Numbered from the stretch's first letter, positions 32,858 to 46,557 are shown. The stretch: DNA of 64,000 bases from Pseudomonas flexibilis (GCF_000802425.1 NZ_JRUD01000010.1:62001-126000); one strand, 5' to 3'. Made by a program: numbers and translations. The notes: generated by a model not told the origin, from the sequence alone.

Positions 32858-34312
32858 GAGCGGCCTCCCAGCGCGCCAGGGCGGCGGTCGCCTCGTCAAG
32901 ATCGGAGAAGGGATGGCGCACGCCGGCAATCTCCTGGTAGTCCTCGTGACCCTTGCCGGCCAGCAGCAGCACGTCATCGGCAGCGGCTTCGCCGATCAGC
33001 TGGGCGATCGCCTCGCCACGCCCCGGCACGAAGCGCACCGCCTCGGGATGGACGAAGCCGCCACGGATCTCGTCGAGAATGGCCAACGGCTCCTCGCTGC
33101 GCGGGTTGTCGTCGGTGACCAGCACGCCATCGGCGAGCCGCTCGGCGACAGCGGCCATCAGCGGGCGCTTGCCGCGATCCCGGTCGCCACCGCAGCCGAA
33201 CAGGCAGAACAGGCGACCCTTGACATGCGGACGCAGGGCTTCGAGGACCTTCTCCAGGGCATCCGGCGTGTGCGCGTAGTCCACGACGACCAGCGGCTTG
33301 TCGCCACCGCCCAGACGTTGCATGCGCCCGACCGGACCACGCAGGCGGGGCAACAGGCGCAGGATACTGTCCAGCGAATATTCCATGGCCAGCAGCGTGC
33401 CGATGACCGCCAGCAGGTTGCTGAGATTGAAACGACCCAGCAGCGCGCTACGTAGCAGGCCTTTGCCCTGCGGCGTGATCAGCTCCGCGCTGACGCCTTC
33501 GTCGTCGAAACGAATGTTGCGGCAGTGCACCGCGGCGCCGACATCTTCCAGGCTGTAACCCAGCAGCCGGGCGCCAGGACGCGCAGCCAGCTCACGACCG
33601 AACGCATCGTCGAGATTGATCACCCGGCAGGCCAGCCCGGGCCACTCGAACAGGCGCGCCTTGGCGGCACCGTAGGCTTCCATGCTGCCGTGGTAATCCA
33701 GATGGTCGCGGGACAGGTTGGTGAACACTGCAATATCGAAGGCCAGCGCAGCCACGCGACCCTGCTGCAGCCCGTGGGACGACACCTCCATCGCCACCGC
33801 CTTGGCGCCTGCCCTGTGCAGACGGGCCAGCGTGGCCTGCACGGCCAGCGGGTCGGGGGTCGTGTGCCGGCCGCTTTCCAGGGCGTCATGGAAGCCGGTA
33901 CCCAGGGTGCCGATGATGCCGCAGCGCTGGCCGAGCAGGTCCAGGGCCTGGGCCAGCAGCTGACTGACACTGGTCTTGCCGTTGGTGCCGGTCACACCAA
34001 TCAGGTTGAGGCTGCGGCTAGGCTCGCCATAAAACCGCCCGGCAATGGCCGACAACTGTCCGGCGAGCCCGCGCACCGGCAGCAGCTCTGCGCCCGCCCC
34101 AGCTGACAGCGGCGGCGCGCCTTCAGCTTCATAAGCGACGGCGGCCGCACCATGGGCCAGAGCATCGGCGATGTGCGCGCGCCCGTCCTGGCTGGTGCCA
34201 GGCACGGCGAGAAACAGATCGCCGGGGCGGACCTTGCGGCTGTCCAGGGTCAGTTCACGGATCAGCGTCCCCGATTGGGCCTGGGGAAGCAGTTGGTTGA
34301 GCGGCATGGGCA

Positions 34313-34313
<1 letters not shown>
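32850..34313 (-). CDS. murE: UDP-MurNAc-tripeptide synthetase (meso-DAP-adding)
   Basis: The 487-residue Mur ligase adds the third peptide residue. The ATP loop is VTGTNGKTSVSQLLA, and the substrate motif DNPRSE (in TDDNPRSEEP) indicates meso-diaminopimelate specificity, as expected in Gram-negatives. VVDYAHTPDALEKVL and LLAGKGHEDYQEI are also intact. Two start codons six bases apart are possible; the first shares a base with the ftsI stop. Confidence 0.98.
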
Positions 34314-36317
<2,004 letters not shown>

Positions 36318-36321
<4 letters not shown>

Positions 36322-37259
36322 CGCAACTTCTCCGCCACACGCATCACCGCGCTGCGTGAGCGCGGATTGGCACGGACTTCGGCCTCGGAGGCATATTGTG
36401 GCTTGCCGAGCAGCTTCAGACGCGGCTCGAAGGCCTTGGGAATAATCGGCAGATCGCGAGGCAGCGTATCGGCCTCGCCCTTGGCCTGGCGCCGCATGAA
36501 CTGTTTGACGATGCGATCTTCGAGGGAGTGGAAGCTGATCACCACCAGACGTCCGCCCACCTCAAGCACGTCGAGGGCTGCCTCGAGCCCCTGCTCCAGA
36601 TCGCCCAGCTCGTTGTTGATATGGATGCGCAGCCCCTGGAACGCCCGCGTGGCCGGGTTCTTGCCCTTCTCCCAGGCCGGGTTGGCCTCGGTGATCACCG
36701 CGGCCAGGTCGGCCGTGCGGGTAAAGGGCTTCTCGGCGCGCCGCTGGACGATGGCCTTTGCCATGCGCCGGGCGAAACGCTCCTCGCCGTAATCTTTGAA
36801 GACCCGGGCAATTTCCTCTTCATCAGCCGAAGCGATCCAGTCGGCGGCGCTCTGTCCCAGCCCCGGATTCATGCGCATGTCCAGCGGACCATCATTGAGG
36901 AAGCTGAAGCCGCGCTCGGGATCGTCCAGTTGCGGGGACGACACGCCGAGGTCCAGCAGTACGCCGGCGATGCGCCCCTGTAGGCCCTGCTCGGTCACGG
37001 CCTGGCCGAGCTCGGCGAAGCTGCGTTGCACGATGGTGAAGCGCGGGTCTTCAGCCATCAGCGCCTGCCCGGTGGCGATGGCCAGGGGATCCTTGTCGAA
37101 GCCGAGCAGGTGCCCCCGCTCGTTCAGCTGTTCGAGAATACGGCGACTGTGACCGCCGCGTCCGAAGGTGCCGTCCAGATAGCAGCCGTCCGGACGCACG
37201 CCCAGCGCGTCGACGGCTTCCTCCAGCAATACGGTGATGTGGCGAAAGGTGCTGGTCAT
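36318..37259 (-). CDS. rsmH: 16S rRNA m4C1402 methyltransferase RsmH (MraW)
   Basis: The 313-residue SAM-dependent methyltransferase modifies N4 of C1402 in 16S rRNA. The N-terminal [13 protein letters not shown] and SAM-binding [16 protein letters not shown] are typical, as are [21 protein letters not shown] and the C-terminal [17 protein letters not shown]. The ATG at 37257-37259 lies two bases after mraZ; a GTG six bases earlier overlaps the mraZ stop (GTGA) and is also possible. Its partner on the other modification of C1402, RsmI, is encoded nearby. Confidence 0.97.
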
Positions 37260-37261
37260 AG

Positions 37262-37717
37262 TCACAGAGTCAGATCGAGCAATTCAGCCGGCATACCGCC
37301 GGGCTTCTTGACGGCTTCACGGTCGGCCTGCTCCATGGCGTTCCAGGCTTGTTCATCCCACAGCTGAAACTTGTTCAGCTGGCCTACCAGCATGACGTGC
37401 TTGTCCAGGCCAACGTACTCGCGCAGCCGCGGCGGTATCAGCAGGCGCCCGCTGCCATCCAGCTCCAGGTCAACGGCGTTGCCGATCAGCAGACGCTTCA
37501 GGCGGCGGGTTTCCTCGTGCAGCGAAGGCAGAGCGCACAGCGTGGTCTCGATCCGCTCCCATTCGGGCAGGGGGTAGATGCACAGGCAGGGATCCAACGC
37601 GTCGACAGTCACCACCAACTGGCCACCACAGCGCGAAGAGAGCTCGTCACGATGCCGACTCGGCATTGCGAGGCGCCCCTTGGCATCCAGGCTGACTGCG
37701 TTGGCTCCGCGAAACAC
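37262..37717 (-). CDS. mraZ: Transcriptional regulator MraZ
   Basis: The 151-residue protein has two AbrB-like half-domains, each with a [14 protein letters not shown] signature ([19 protein letters not shown] at the start and [17 protein letters not shown] near 85-100). MraZ forms a ring-shaped oligomer that represses its own dcw promoter by binding direct repeats. The start is GTG (37715-37717). Three matching repeats are present upstream. Confidence 0.96.
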   Translation of the reverse strand: MFRGANAVSLDAKGRLAMPSRHRDELSSRCGGQLVVTVDALDPCLCIYPLPEWERIETTLCALPSLHEETRRLKRLLIGNAVDLELDGSGRLLIPPRLREYVGLDKHVMLVGQLNKFQLWDEQAWNAMEQADREAVKKPGGMPAELLDLTL

Positions 37718-37761
37718 GTCGACGCTTCCCCACTCTGATTAGCTGGTCATGCCTGCACTAC

Positions 37762-37787
37762 CCACTTCCTGCCACTTTGCACCACTT
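37762..37787 (-). promoter_or_regulatory. Probable MraZ operator: three 10-bp direct repeats
   Basis: On the minus strand AAGTGG occurs three times at exact 10-base intervals (37787-37782, 37777-37772, 37767-37762), each followed by four variable bases. They begin seven bases beyond the -10 box and so cover the predicted transcription start. Known MraZ sites in other bacteria are TGGG-like repeats with the same 10-base period. Confidence 0.8.
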
Positions 37788-37793
37788 GAACAC

Positions 37794-37823
37794 ACTATAG
37801 GAACGCGCCTTGCCCAGCGTCAA
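37794..37823 (-). promoter_or_regulatory. dcw cluster promoter upstream of mraZ
   Basis: On the minus strand a -35 box TTGACG (37823-37818) and a -10 box TATAGT (37799-37794) are separated by 18 bases. This is a strong sigma-70-type promoter for the mraZ-to-ftsZ transcript. Confidence 0.8.
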
Positions 37824-38011
37824 GGTTGCCCAAAGGCAGAAAACCCTTGCAGGCCAGGAATTTAGCGACGAGTGGAAATATTTGAGACGAAGCGCAAAAG
37901 GCGCCCGCCGCACGATAGCGATGGCGTTTATGTGGATAGGGCAGGAACTTGAAGCATTGCCTTAACTGCGCGACGCAGGATATCCGCCAGGGTGCGGATG
38001 GAAATAAAAAG

Positions 38012-38358
38012 AGAGAGTCAGCCTGTAAGCCGGGTTCTGTCGAGGACAGTCATTCATCTACGATGGCCATCACTGACCACCTCTAGCAACCTACCCGGAT
38101 CCAGCGCGGGCCACGCCAATGGATCCCTATTTGGTCTTGCTCCGAGTGGGGTTTGCCTAGCCACGGACTGTTACCAGCCGTGCGGTGCGCTCTTACCGCA
38201 CCTTTTCACCCTTACCGGCGCTTGCGCGCTTAGGCGGTAGTTTTCTGTGGCACTTTCCGTAGGCTCGCGCCTCCCAGGCGTTACCTGGCACTCTGCCCTG
38301 CGGAGCCCGGACTTTCCTCCCCCTTCTTGCGAAGGCGGCGACTGCCCGGCCGACTCTC
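38012..38358 (-). ncRNA. rnpB: RNase P RNA (class A)
   Basis: The minus strand carries the catalytic RNA of RNase P, which trims the 5' ends of tRNA precursors. The 5' and 3' ends pair to form P1 (AGAGTC near 38357 with GACTCT near 38013). The universally conserved core is visible: GAGGAAAGTCCGGGCTCC near the 5' end, ACAGAAAACTACCGCC, GGGTGAAAAGGTGCGGTAAGAG, GGTAACAG and, near the 3' end, GATGAATGACTGTC and ACAGAACCCGGCTTA. A T-rich stretch follows the 3' end at about 38011-38002, acting as terminator. The 5' end lies only about 10 bases after the rsmI stop codon, so its promoter must lie inside rsmI unless it is cut from a longer transcript. Exact ends are estimates. Confidence 0.96.
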
Positions 38359-38368
38359 GGCGCGAAGG

Positions 38369-39226
38369 TTACTTGGATTGCCGCTCCAGCGCCACCTGGT
38401 AGAGGAGATTCTTGCGCGCCCCGGTGATCTCCGCCGCCAACGCCGCCGCACGCTTGACTGGCAGCTCGGCCAGCAGCAGATCCAGCACCCGCAGGGCTTC
38501 GGCAGAGACCGCCTCGTCCCCCTCGGGTGCCTGCCAGCCAGCCACCAGCAGGACGCACTCACCACGCTGCTGATTGGCATCGGCGCGCACCCATTCACAC
38601 AGCTCGCCCGCCGGCAGCCCCTTGAGCGTCTCGAACGTCTTGGTCAGTTCGCGGGCCAGCACGACCTGCCGCTCGGCGCCCAGCGTGTCGCGCAGTGCTT
38701 CCAGACTTTCCAGCAGACGATGCGGCGCCTCATAAAAGATGAGCGTGCGCGGCTCCTCGCGCAGCGCCTCCAGGCGCGCCCGCCGACCGGCGGCCTTGGC
38801 AGGCAGGAAGCCCTCGAAGATGAAGCGGTCGGATGGCAACCCGGCCGCGGACAGGGCCGTGATCAGCGCACTGGGTCCGGGCACCGGCACCACGCGAACC
38901 CCTGCCGCGCGCGCCTGGCGCACCAGATGGAAGCCCGGATCCGAGATCAGCGGTGTTCCGGCGTCCGAGATCAATGCCACGTCATCCCCGGCCAGCAGGC
39001 GACTCAGGAAACGCCCCCCCTGCTCGCGCTCGTTGTGTTCATGGCAGGCCTGCAGTGGCGTCGTGATCCCGAAGTGCTGCATCAGGCGCTGGGAATGACG
39101 CGTATCCTCGGCGGCGATCAGGGCCACATCGCCCAGGACGCGCAGCGCCCGCGCGCTGATGTCGTCGAGATTGCCAATGGGCGTGGCTACCACATACAGC
39201 ACGCCAGCGGACGTCGGGTCGGCCAC
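38369..39226 (-). CDS. rsmI: 16S rRNA 2'-O-methyltransferase RsmI
   Basis: The 285-residue methyltransferase modifies the ribose of C1402 in 16S rRNA. Typical segments are [51 protein letters not shown] and [19 protein letters not shown]. The start is a GTG (39224-39226) preceded by GGAGGTG; a longer frame upstream crosses the lpoA promoter and is non-coding. It is divergent from lpoA, as in other Pseudomonas. Confidence 0.96.
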   Translation of the reverse strand: MADPTSAGVLYVVATPIGNLDDISARALRVLGDVALIAAEDTRHSQRLMQHFGITTPLQACHEHNEREQGGRFLSRLLAGDDVALISDAGTPLISDPGFHLVRQARAAGVRVVPVPGPSALITALSAAGLPSDRFIFEGFLPAKAAGRRARLEALREEPRTLIFYEAPHRLLESLEALRDTLGAERQVVLARELTKTFETLKGLPAGELCEWVRADANQQRGECVLLVAGWQAPEGDEAVSAEALRVLDLLLAELPVKRAAALAAEITGARKNLLYQVALERQSK

Positions 39227-39346
39227 GGAACACCTCCAGCCTGAAAAAACGCACAGTGTACTCGGTTTGCCAATTCCACATCGCGAACCCCGCAAGCCTT
39301 GAGTACAATCCAGGGTCCCTTTTGCCAGCGCATCGGAAACCGACCC

Positions 39347-41157
39347 ATGATCTCTCGCCTGCGTCTGCTCTCGGTCTTGTGCCTGCTCGGCCTGCTGGCC
39401 GCCTGCTCCGGTACGCCAAAGCCGCCTGCCGGCGACCTGCCCAAGACGCCGCAAGCCAGTGTCGACCAACTGCTGCTCAAAGCTGCGCAAAGCTCGCCCA
39501 AGGAAGCCGCCCAACTGCGCCTGGCCGCCGCGGACAAATCCTATGCCTTGGGCAATCCCCTACGCGCCGCCCATATCATTCAGCAGGTGCCGCTCGATCA
39601 GCTGGGGCGTACCGAGCAGGCGCTGGCCAGCATTCTCAATGCCGAACTCTCGCTCTATCGCCAGCGCCCCCAGGCGGCCTGGCAGTTCCTCCAGCATCCG
39701 AGCCTTGAGCAGATCGGCCGCTTGCCGAACGACCTGCAGATTCGCGCCCACATGGCCAGGGCGCGCGCGCTGGAGGAGGACAACCAACTGCTGGACGCCA
39801 CCCGCGAGCGGGTTTTCGCCGCCCCCCTGCTCACGGGCCAGCCCGCCGAGGAAAACCACGAGGCAATCTGGTCCCTGGTGGCGCGCCTCAACGGCACGCA
39901 GCTGACCACCCCCAGCGAGGGCGATCTGGCCGGCTGGCTGACCCTGGGCATTGCGGTGCGAGACGCGCTGACGGTGGAAATGCAGCAGGCCGGCATCGAC
40001 CGCTGGCTGAGCGCCAACCCGCAGCACCCCGCCGCGCTGAACCTGCCCGAGCCGCTGCGCAAGCTCAAGGAGCTGCCCGCCGAACCGCTGCGCAAGATTG
40101 CCCTGCTGCTGCCCATGCAGGGCCAGCTGGCGAATGTGTCACGCGCCCTGCGCGACGGCTTCATGTCCGCCTATTACCACGCCCAGCAGACCGGCCAGAA
40201 CCCGCCCGAGGTGATTCTGTTCGACTCCACCGAGATCGTCTCGCTGGACAACTTCTACACCCTGGCGAAGGCGCAAGGCATCCAGCTGGTGGTCGGCCCC
40301 CTGGAGAAGAACCTGGTCAAGGACCTGGGCCAACTGCCGCAGCTGCCGATCATGACCCTGGCGCTCAACTACGACGACAGCAACGAATCCGGTCCCGCCC
40401 AGCTCTTCCAGTTCGGCCTGGCCGCCGAAGACGAGGCGCTGTCCGCCGCCCGGCGCGCCTGGCAGGACGGCATGCGTCGCGCCGTGGCACTGGTGCCGCG
40501 CGGCGAGTGGGGCGATCGCGTACTGGCGGCCTTCAACCGCGGCTGGCAACAACAGGGCGGCACACTGCTGGCCGCCAAGCGCATCGACCAACCGGTGCAA
40601 CTGGCCCAGCAGATCGCCGACCTGTTTCAGTTGCGGCAAAGTGAGGCACGCGCCCAACGCCTGAAGGAAGTGCTGGGCGTCGAGTTTGCGGCGGAACCGG
40701 CGCGACGCGCCGACGTCGACTTCATCTTCCTGGCCGCGACACCGCTGCAGGCCCAGCAGATTCGCCCGACCCTGACCTTCCAGTACGCTGGCGACGTGCC
40801 CGTGTATGCGACTTCCCATCTGTATACCGGCAGCCGCGACGGCACCCAGCTGCAAGACCTGAACGGCATCCGCTTCAGCGAAACCCCCTGGCTCCTCGAC
40901 GAGCACAATCCGCTGCGCGAGCAGGTCGCCCGCCAATGGCCGCAGGCCAGCGGCAGCCTCGGCCGGCTCTACGCCATGGGTATCGACGCCTATCTGCTGG
41001 CGCCGCGCCTTTCGCAGCTCAAGGCACTGCCGGAGACCCGCATTCACGGCCAGACCGGCACACTCAGCCTGACCGAGCAGCAGCGCATCGAGCGCGAACT
41101 CCCCTGGGCCCAGATCCAGAATGGCCGGATCCGCCGCCTGCCGGATTACGTCTACTG

Positions 41158-41158
<1 letters not shown>
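39347..41158 (+). CDS. lpoA: Penicillin-binding protein activator LpoA (outer-membrane lipoprotein)
   Basis: The 603-residue lipoprotein has signal [20 protein letters not shown] with lipidation at C20. A helical TPR-like N-terminal region (about 30-240) and a periplasmic-binding-protein-like C-terminal domain (from [22 protein letters not shown] near 245, read in parts) match LpoA/YraM. LpoA reaches from the outer membrane to activate the PBP1A synthase. The ATG at 39347 was chosen for the signal peptide. Its stop TGA overlaps the next start. Confidence 0.93.
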
Positions 41159-42679
<1,521 letters not shown>

Positions 42680-42690
42680 ACGTACTGACA

Positions 42691-42715
42691 ACAAGGGCGC
42701 CTCTGGCGCCCTTGT
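42691..42715. terminator. Terminator between dolP and sspB
   Basis: An 11-bp perfect stem (arms 42691-42701 and 42705-42715, loop TCT) lies between convergent genes. T runs are short, so efficiency on each strand is uncertain. Confidence 0.75.
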
Positions 42716-42735
42716 GCATTTCCATTGGACAGCGG

Positions 42736-43137
42736 TCACTTGACCACTTTCAGGCTGGGCCGACCACCCGGGCGCGGCGTTTCCGGCGGTGGCAGATCAT
42801 CCTCATCTTCCGCTGCCTCTGCGTCGGGAGCCTCCAGCTCGAACACCATGCCTTGTCCGTTCTCGCGGGCATAGATGGCGAGCACCGAGGCAATCGGCAG
42901 GTAGATGCCATGGGCGACACCACCGAAGCGGCTCTCGAAACTGATGCCCTCGTTGTCCATGTGCAGCTGGCGCACCGCACCGGGCGACACATTGAGCACA
43001 ATCTGCCCATCCTGGGCATAGCCGGCAGGCACACGAACCTGAGGATATTCGGCGTCCACCAGCAGGTGCGGCGTGCAATCGTTGTCCACGATCCACTCGT
43101 AGAGGGCACGCAGCAGGTAGGGGCGACTGGATTTCAT
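42736..43137 (-). CDS. sspB: ClpXP adaptor SspB
   Basis: The 133-residue adaptor delivers ssrA-tagged peptides to ClpXP. The N-terminal SRPYLLRALYEWIVDND and central DGQIVLNVSPGAVRQLHMDNEGISFESRFGG are conserved. A proline- and acid-rich linker leads to the ClpX-binding tail RPSLKVVK. The ATG at 43135-43137 follows sspA by 19 bases. Upstream extension is out of place. Confidence 0.96.
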   Translation of the reverse strand: MKSSRPYLLRALYEWIVDNDCTPHLLVDAEYPQVRVPAGYAQDGQIVLNVSPGAVRQLHMDNEGISFESRFGGVAHGIYLPIASVLAIYARENGQGMVFELEAPDAEAAEDEDDLPPPETPRPGGRPSLKVVK

Positions 43138-43156
43138 GCGACGGCTCCTGTCTGGG

Positions 43157-43771
43157 TCAGCGCATCTCGCGCTCTTGGTTGGAAAGACTGGCCTGGAACG
43201 CCGGGCGCGCAAAGGCCCGCTCCATATAGTCAAGCAGGGGCTTGGCGGTGCGCGGCAGCTCCACGCCCAGCAGCGGCAGACGCCACAGCACTGGCAGCAG
43301 GCAGCAGTCCGCCAGGGTTGGCTCGTCGCTCAGGAAGAACGGCTTGCCGGCGAACACCGGAGCGATGCTTGTCAGGCTGTCGTGCAACGCCTGGCGTGCC
43401 TGCTCCCTAGCCTCGTCGCTTCGTGACGGGTCGAGAATCGCATCGACCTTGGCACACCAGTCGCGTTGGATACGGTGCATCAGCAGGCGGACATTGGCGC
43501 GCGCCAGCGGATAGCTGGGCAACAGCGCGGGGTGAGGATAGCGCTCCTCAAGATACTCGAGCAGGACGCCCGGCTCGAACAGCGCCAGATCGCGGTCCAC
43601 CAGTGCCGGCACCTCTCCGTAGGGATTGGCCTCCAGCAGCTCGGCAGGACATTGGCCAGCAGGAACGTCAATGATGTGAGCGGTAACGCTCTTCTCAGCC
43701 AGCACCAGGCGAACCCGGTGGCTGTAATGATTGGCGGGATCGGAAAAGCAGGCCAGACGATTGGCGGCCAT
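43157..43771 (-). CDS. sspA: Stringent starvation protein A
   Basis: The 204-residue GST-fold protein lacks GST activity and binds RNA polymerase, shaping stress and virulence gene expression. The N-terminal [27 protein letters not shown] and [17 protein letters not shown] are typical. It lies upstream of sspB in the usual operon and downstream of the cytochrome bc1 genes beyond a strong terminator. Confidence 0.96.
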   Translation of the reverse strand: MAANRLACFSDPANHYSHRVRLVLAEKSVTAHIIDVPAGQCPAELLEANPYGEVPALVDRDLALFEPGVLLEYLEERYPHPALLPSYPLARANVRLLMHRIQRDWCAKVDAILDPSRSDEAREQARQALHDSLTSIAPVFAGKPFFLSDEPTLADCCLLPVLWRLPLLGVELPRTAKPLLDYMERAFARPAFQASLSNQEREMR

Positions 43772-43804
43772 GGCGTCCCTCCTGAAAACGGAAGTCGATA
43801 AACG

Positions 43805-43840
43805 GAAAAAAGCGCGCGCGCCATGGGGCGCGCGCGCTTT
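43805..43840 (-). terminator. petC terminator
   Basis: A 12-bp GC-rich stem (43811-43822 with 43827-43838) is followed on the minus strand by six T bases. It lies 20 bases after the cytochrome c1 stop codon. Confidence 0.88.
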
Positions 43841-43859
43841 CGGTCAGATCAGCGAGTGA

Positions 43860-44639
43860 TCAGTGGACGTCCTTCCAGTACTCACGCTTGAGCAGGTAGG
43901 CCACCACGAAGAAGAACGCCAGGAACAGCAGCACGTAGGTGCCGATGCGCTGGCTCTCCAGCTTGACCGGGTTGGCCGAGTAGGCCAGGAAGGTCACCAG
44001 GTTCTTCACCGTCTCGTCGAACTCGGCCTCGGTCTGCTTGGCAGTACCCGGGACGATGGTCAGCTGATCGCAGGCTTCCTCGGTGACCGGGGTGCCGGTC
44101 AGCGGATCGAAGACCTTCTTGCCATTCTCGACCACTTGCACCTGCTTGCAGCCAATCACCTGGCGACCCTGCAGGTCGGACAGCACGTTGGGCATGCCCA
44201 CGTTCGGGAAGACCACGTTGTTGGCACCCAGCGGACGCTTCGGATCTTCGTAGAAAGTGCGCAGGTAGGTATACAGCCAATCGGTGCCGCGTACGCGCGC
44301 CACGAGGGTCAGGTCCGGCGGTGCGGCACCGAACCAGACCTTGGCGTCGGACGGCTGCATGCCGATCTTCATGTGGTCGCCGATCTTGGCATCGGAGAAG
44401 ACGATGTTTTCCATCATGACTTCTTCCGGAATGCCCAGGTCGTTGGCCACCCGCTCATAGCGCTGGAACTTGGCGCCATGGCAGCCCATGCAGTAGTTGG
44501 CGAAGGTTTTCAGACCATCCTGCAGCGCCGCCTTGTCGGTCAGGTCGATATCCACCTTGTCCAGCGGAACCTCCGGCCCTGCCGCCATGGCGGTCAGCGG
44601 CAGAACGGAAAACATCAGTGCAGCGAAGAGCTTTTTCAT
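43860..44639 (-). CDS. petC: Cytochrome c1 of the bc1 complex
   Basis: The 259-residue subunit carries haem c of complex III and passes electrons to soluble cytochrome c. It has a signal peptide (MKKLFAALMFSVLPLTAMA), the haem motif CMGCH (about residues 52-56), the methionine ligand region near GMPNVLSDL, and a C-terminal membrane anchor (about 235-252). The ATG at 44637-44639 shares a base with the cytochrome b stop. A longer frame upstream inside petB is a shadow. Confidence 0.96.
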   Translation of the reverse strand: MKKLFAALMFSVLPLTAMAAGPEVPLDKVDIDLTDKAALQDGLKTFANYCMGCHGAKFQRYERVANDLGIPEEVMMENIVFSDAKIGDHMKIGMQPSDAKVWFGAAPPDLTLVARVRGTDWLYTYLRTFYEDPKRPLGANNVVFPNVGMPNVLSDLQGRQVIGCKQVQVVENGKKVFDPLTGTPVTEEACDQLTIVPGTAKQTEAEFDETVKNLVTFLAYSANPVKLESQRIGTYVLLFLAFFFVVAYLLKREYWKDVH

Positions 44640-45850
44640 CAGCCAGTCACCCTTTCCGGAACGGGTTTGGTCTTCTCCATGCGCGTGTAGAACGGCATCA
44701 GGAGGAAGTAGGCGAAATACAGCACGGTGCAGATCCGCGCCAGCAGGGTGCGGCCGTCGGTCGGCGCCAGTACACCCAGCACGCCCAGGATCACGAAGCT
44801 GATGCAGAACACCACCAGCCAGATCTTGCTCAGCCAGCCCTTGTAACGCATGGACTTGACCGGGCTGCGGTCCAGCCACGGCAGCACGAACAGCACGGCG
44901 ATGGCGGCGCCCATGGCGACCACGCCCAGCAGCTTGTCCGGCACGGCGCGCAGGATGGCGTAGAAGGGGGTGAAGTACCAGACCGGAGCGATGTGCGCAG
45001 GCGTCTTCAGCGGGTTGGCTTCTTCGAAGTTGGGCTTCTCCAGGAAGTAGCCGCCCATTTCCGGGAAGAAGAACACCACGGCGCAGAACACGAACAGGAA
45101 GACCACCACGCCGACGATGTCCTTGACGGTGTAGTAGGGGTGGAACGGGATGCCGTCCAGCGGAACGCCATTCTCGTCCTTGGTCTTCTTGATGTCGACG
45201 CCATCCGGGTTGTTGGAGCCCACTTCGTGCAGCGCGAGGATGTGCAGCACAACCAGGCCCAGCAGGACGATCGGCAGCGCGATCACGTGCAGTGCGAAGA
45301 AGCGGTTCAGGGTGATGCCGGAGATCAGGTAGTCACCACGGATCCACTCGGTCAGGTCGGCACCGATCACCGGGATGGCACCGAACAGCGAGATGATCAC
45401 CTGGGCGCCCCAGTAGGACATCTGGCCCCAGGGCAGCAGGTAGCCCATGAAGGCTTCGGCCATCAGCGCCAGGTAGATCAGCATGCCGAAGATCCACACC
45501 AGCTCACGCGGCTTCTGGTAGGAACCGTAAAGCAGGCCGCGGAACATGTGCAGGTACACCACCACGAAGAACGCGGAAGCGCCGGTGGAGTGCAGGTAGC
45601 GCAGGATCCAGCCGTACTCCACGTCGCGCATGATGTACTCGACGGATGCGAAGGCCTCTTCGGCGCTGGGGGTGAAGCTCATGGTCAGCCAGATGCCGGT
45701 CAGCAGTTGGTTTACCAGGACCAGCAGCGCCAGGGAGCCGAAGAAGTAGAAGAAGTTGAAGTTCTTCGGGGCGTAGTACTTGGACAGATGGTCTTCCCAC
45801 ATCTTGGTCGCGGGGAAGCGGGCATCGACCCATTCCATGAATTTGCTCAT
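44639..45850 (-). CDS. petB: Cytochrome b of the bc1 complex
   Basis: The 403-residue integral membrane subunit holds both b haems and the quinone sites. It has eight main helices; the first haem-binding helix region includes STGASAFFVVVYLHMFRGLLYGS (read in parts) and LPWGQMSYWGAQV. The Qo-site motif is PVWYFTPFYAILRA, the gammaproteobacterial version of PEWY. Its ATG shares a base with the Rieske stop. Confidence 0.97.
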   Translation of the reverse strand: MSKFMEWVDARFPATKMWEDHLSKYYAPKNFNFFYFFGSLALLVLVNQLLTGIWLTMSFTPSAEEAFASVEYIMRDVEYGWILRYLHSTGASAFFVVVYLHMFRGLLYGSYQKPRELVWIFGMLIYLALMAEAFMGYLLPWGQMSYWGAQVIISLFGAIPVIGADLTEWIRGDYLISGITLNRFFALHVIALPIVLLGLVVLHILALHEVGSNNPDGVDIKKTKDENGVPLDGIPFHPYYTVKDIVGVVVFLFVFCAVVFFFPEMGGYFLEKPNFEEANPLKTPAHIAPVWYFTPFYAILRAVPDKLLGVVAMGAAIAVLFVLPWLDRSPVKSMRYKGWLSKIWLVVFCISFVILGVLGVLAPTDGRTLLARICTVLYFAYFLLMPFYTRMEKTKPVPERVTG

Positions 45851-46443
45851 CAGGCGTTCTCCTGGTCCACACCGATGACGATGACGTCATCCGACTCATA
45901 CGAATGCGGCGGCACCGGCAGGTTCAAGGGAGCGGGCTGCGCCTTGTAGACGCGACCGGCCAGGTCATACTTGGAACCGTGGCACGGGCAGAAATAGCCG
46001 CCCATCCAGTCGGCGCCCAGGTCGGCCGGAGCCACTTCGGGACGGAAGGAGGGTGCGCAACCCAGGTGAGTGCACAGACCGACCACCACCAGAATTTCCG
46101 GCTTGATGGCGCGGTGCTTCGGATCCACATAAGCCGGCTGCTCGGAAGCCTGCGAAGCCGGGTCGGCCACGGTGCCTTCCAGACCAGTCAGGTTCTTCAG
46201 CGTTTCTTCGGTGCGACGCAGGATGAATACGGGCTGGCCACGCCATTCGGCGACCATCTGCTGGCCCGGTTCGATCTTGCTGATATTCACCTTCACCGGT
46301 GCACCTGCGGCCTTGGCCTTGGCGCTCGGGAACCACGATCCCACGAACGGGACCGCTGCCCCCACCGCTCCAGCCGCACCCACCACGGAGGTGGCTGCGA
46401 CCAGGAAGCGACGCCGGCCAGCATTCACGCCGTCATTGCTCAT
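45850..46443 (-). CDS. petA: Rieske iron-sulfur protein of the bc1 complex
   Basis: The 197-residue subunit has a twin-arginine type N-terminus (NAGRRRFLVAATSVVGAAGAVG) that also forms the membrane anchor. The 2Fe-2S cluster motifs are CTHLGC and CPCHGS, both intact, with the two cysteines for the stabilising disulfide. It is the first gene of petABC. A sigma-70-type promoter and a leader hairpin lie upstream. Confidence 0.97.
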   Translation of the reverse strand: MSNDGVNAGRRRFLVAATSVVGAAGAVGAAVPFVGSWFPSAKAKAAGAPVKVNISKIEPGQQMVAEWRGQPVFILRRTEETLKNLTGLEGTVADPASQASEQPAYVDPKHRAIKPEILVVVGLCTHLGCAPSFRPEVAPADLGADWMGGYFCPCHGSKYDLAGRVYKAQPAPLNLPVPPHSYESDDVIVIGVDQENA

Positions 46444-46467
46444 TCAGTCGTCTCCCATCAGCTTTGC

Positions 46468-46487
46468 GACCCGGTTGAGCCCGGGTC
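46468..46487 (-). promoter_or_regulatory. Hairpin in the petABC leader
   Basis: Arms GACCCGG (46468-46474) and CCGGGTC (46481-46487) lie in the 5' untranslated region, about 25 bases before the petA ATG. It could affect RNA stability or ribosome access. Confidence 0.5.
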
Positions 46488-46528
46488 TTGAAGTAAATTT
46501 TCAAGGACGAGCCCGAAAAATTTGCTGA

Positions 46529-46557
46529 ATGTTAAAGAAAAGCCCCCCTGCTGGCAA
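46529..46557 (-). promoter_or_regulatory. petABC promoter
   Basis: On the minus strand -35 TTGCCA (46557-46552) and -10 TAACAT (46534-46529) are separated by 17 bases. The leader to petA would be about 80 bases. Confidence 0.72.
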
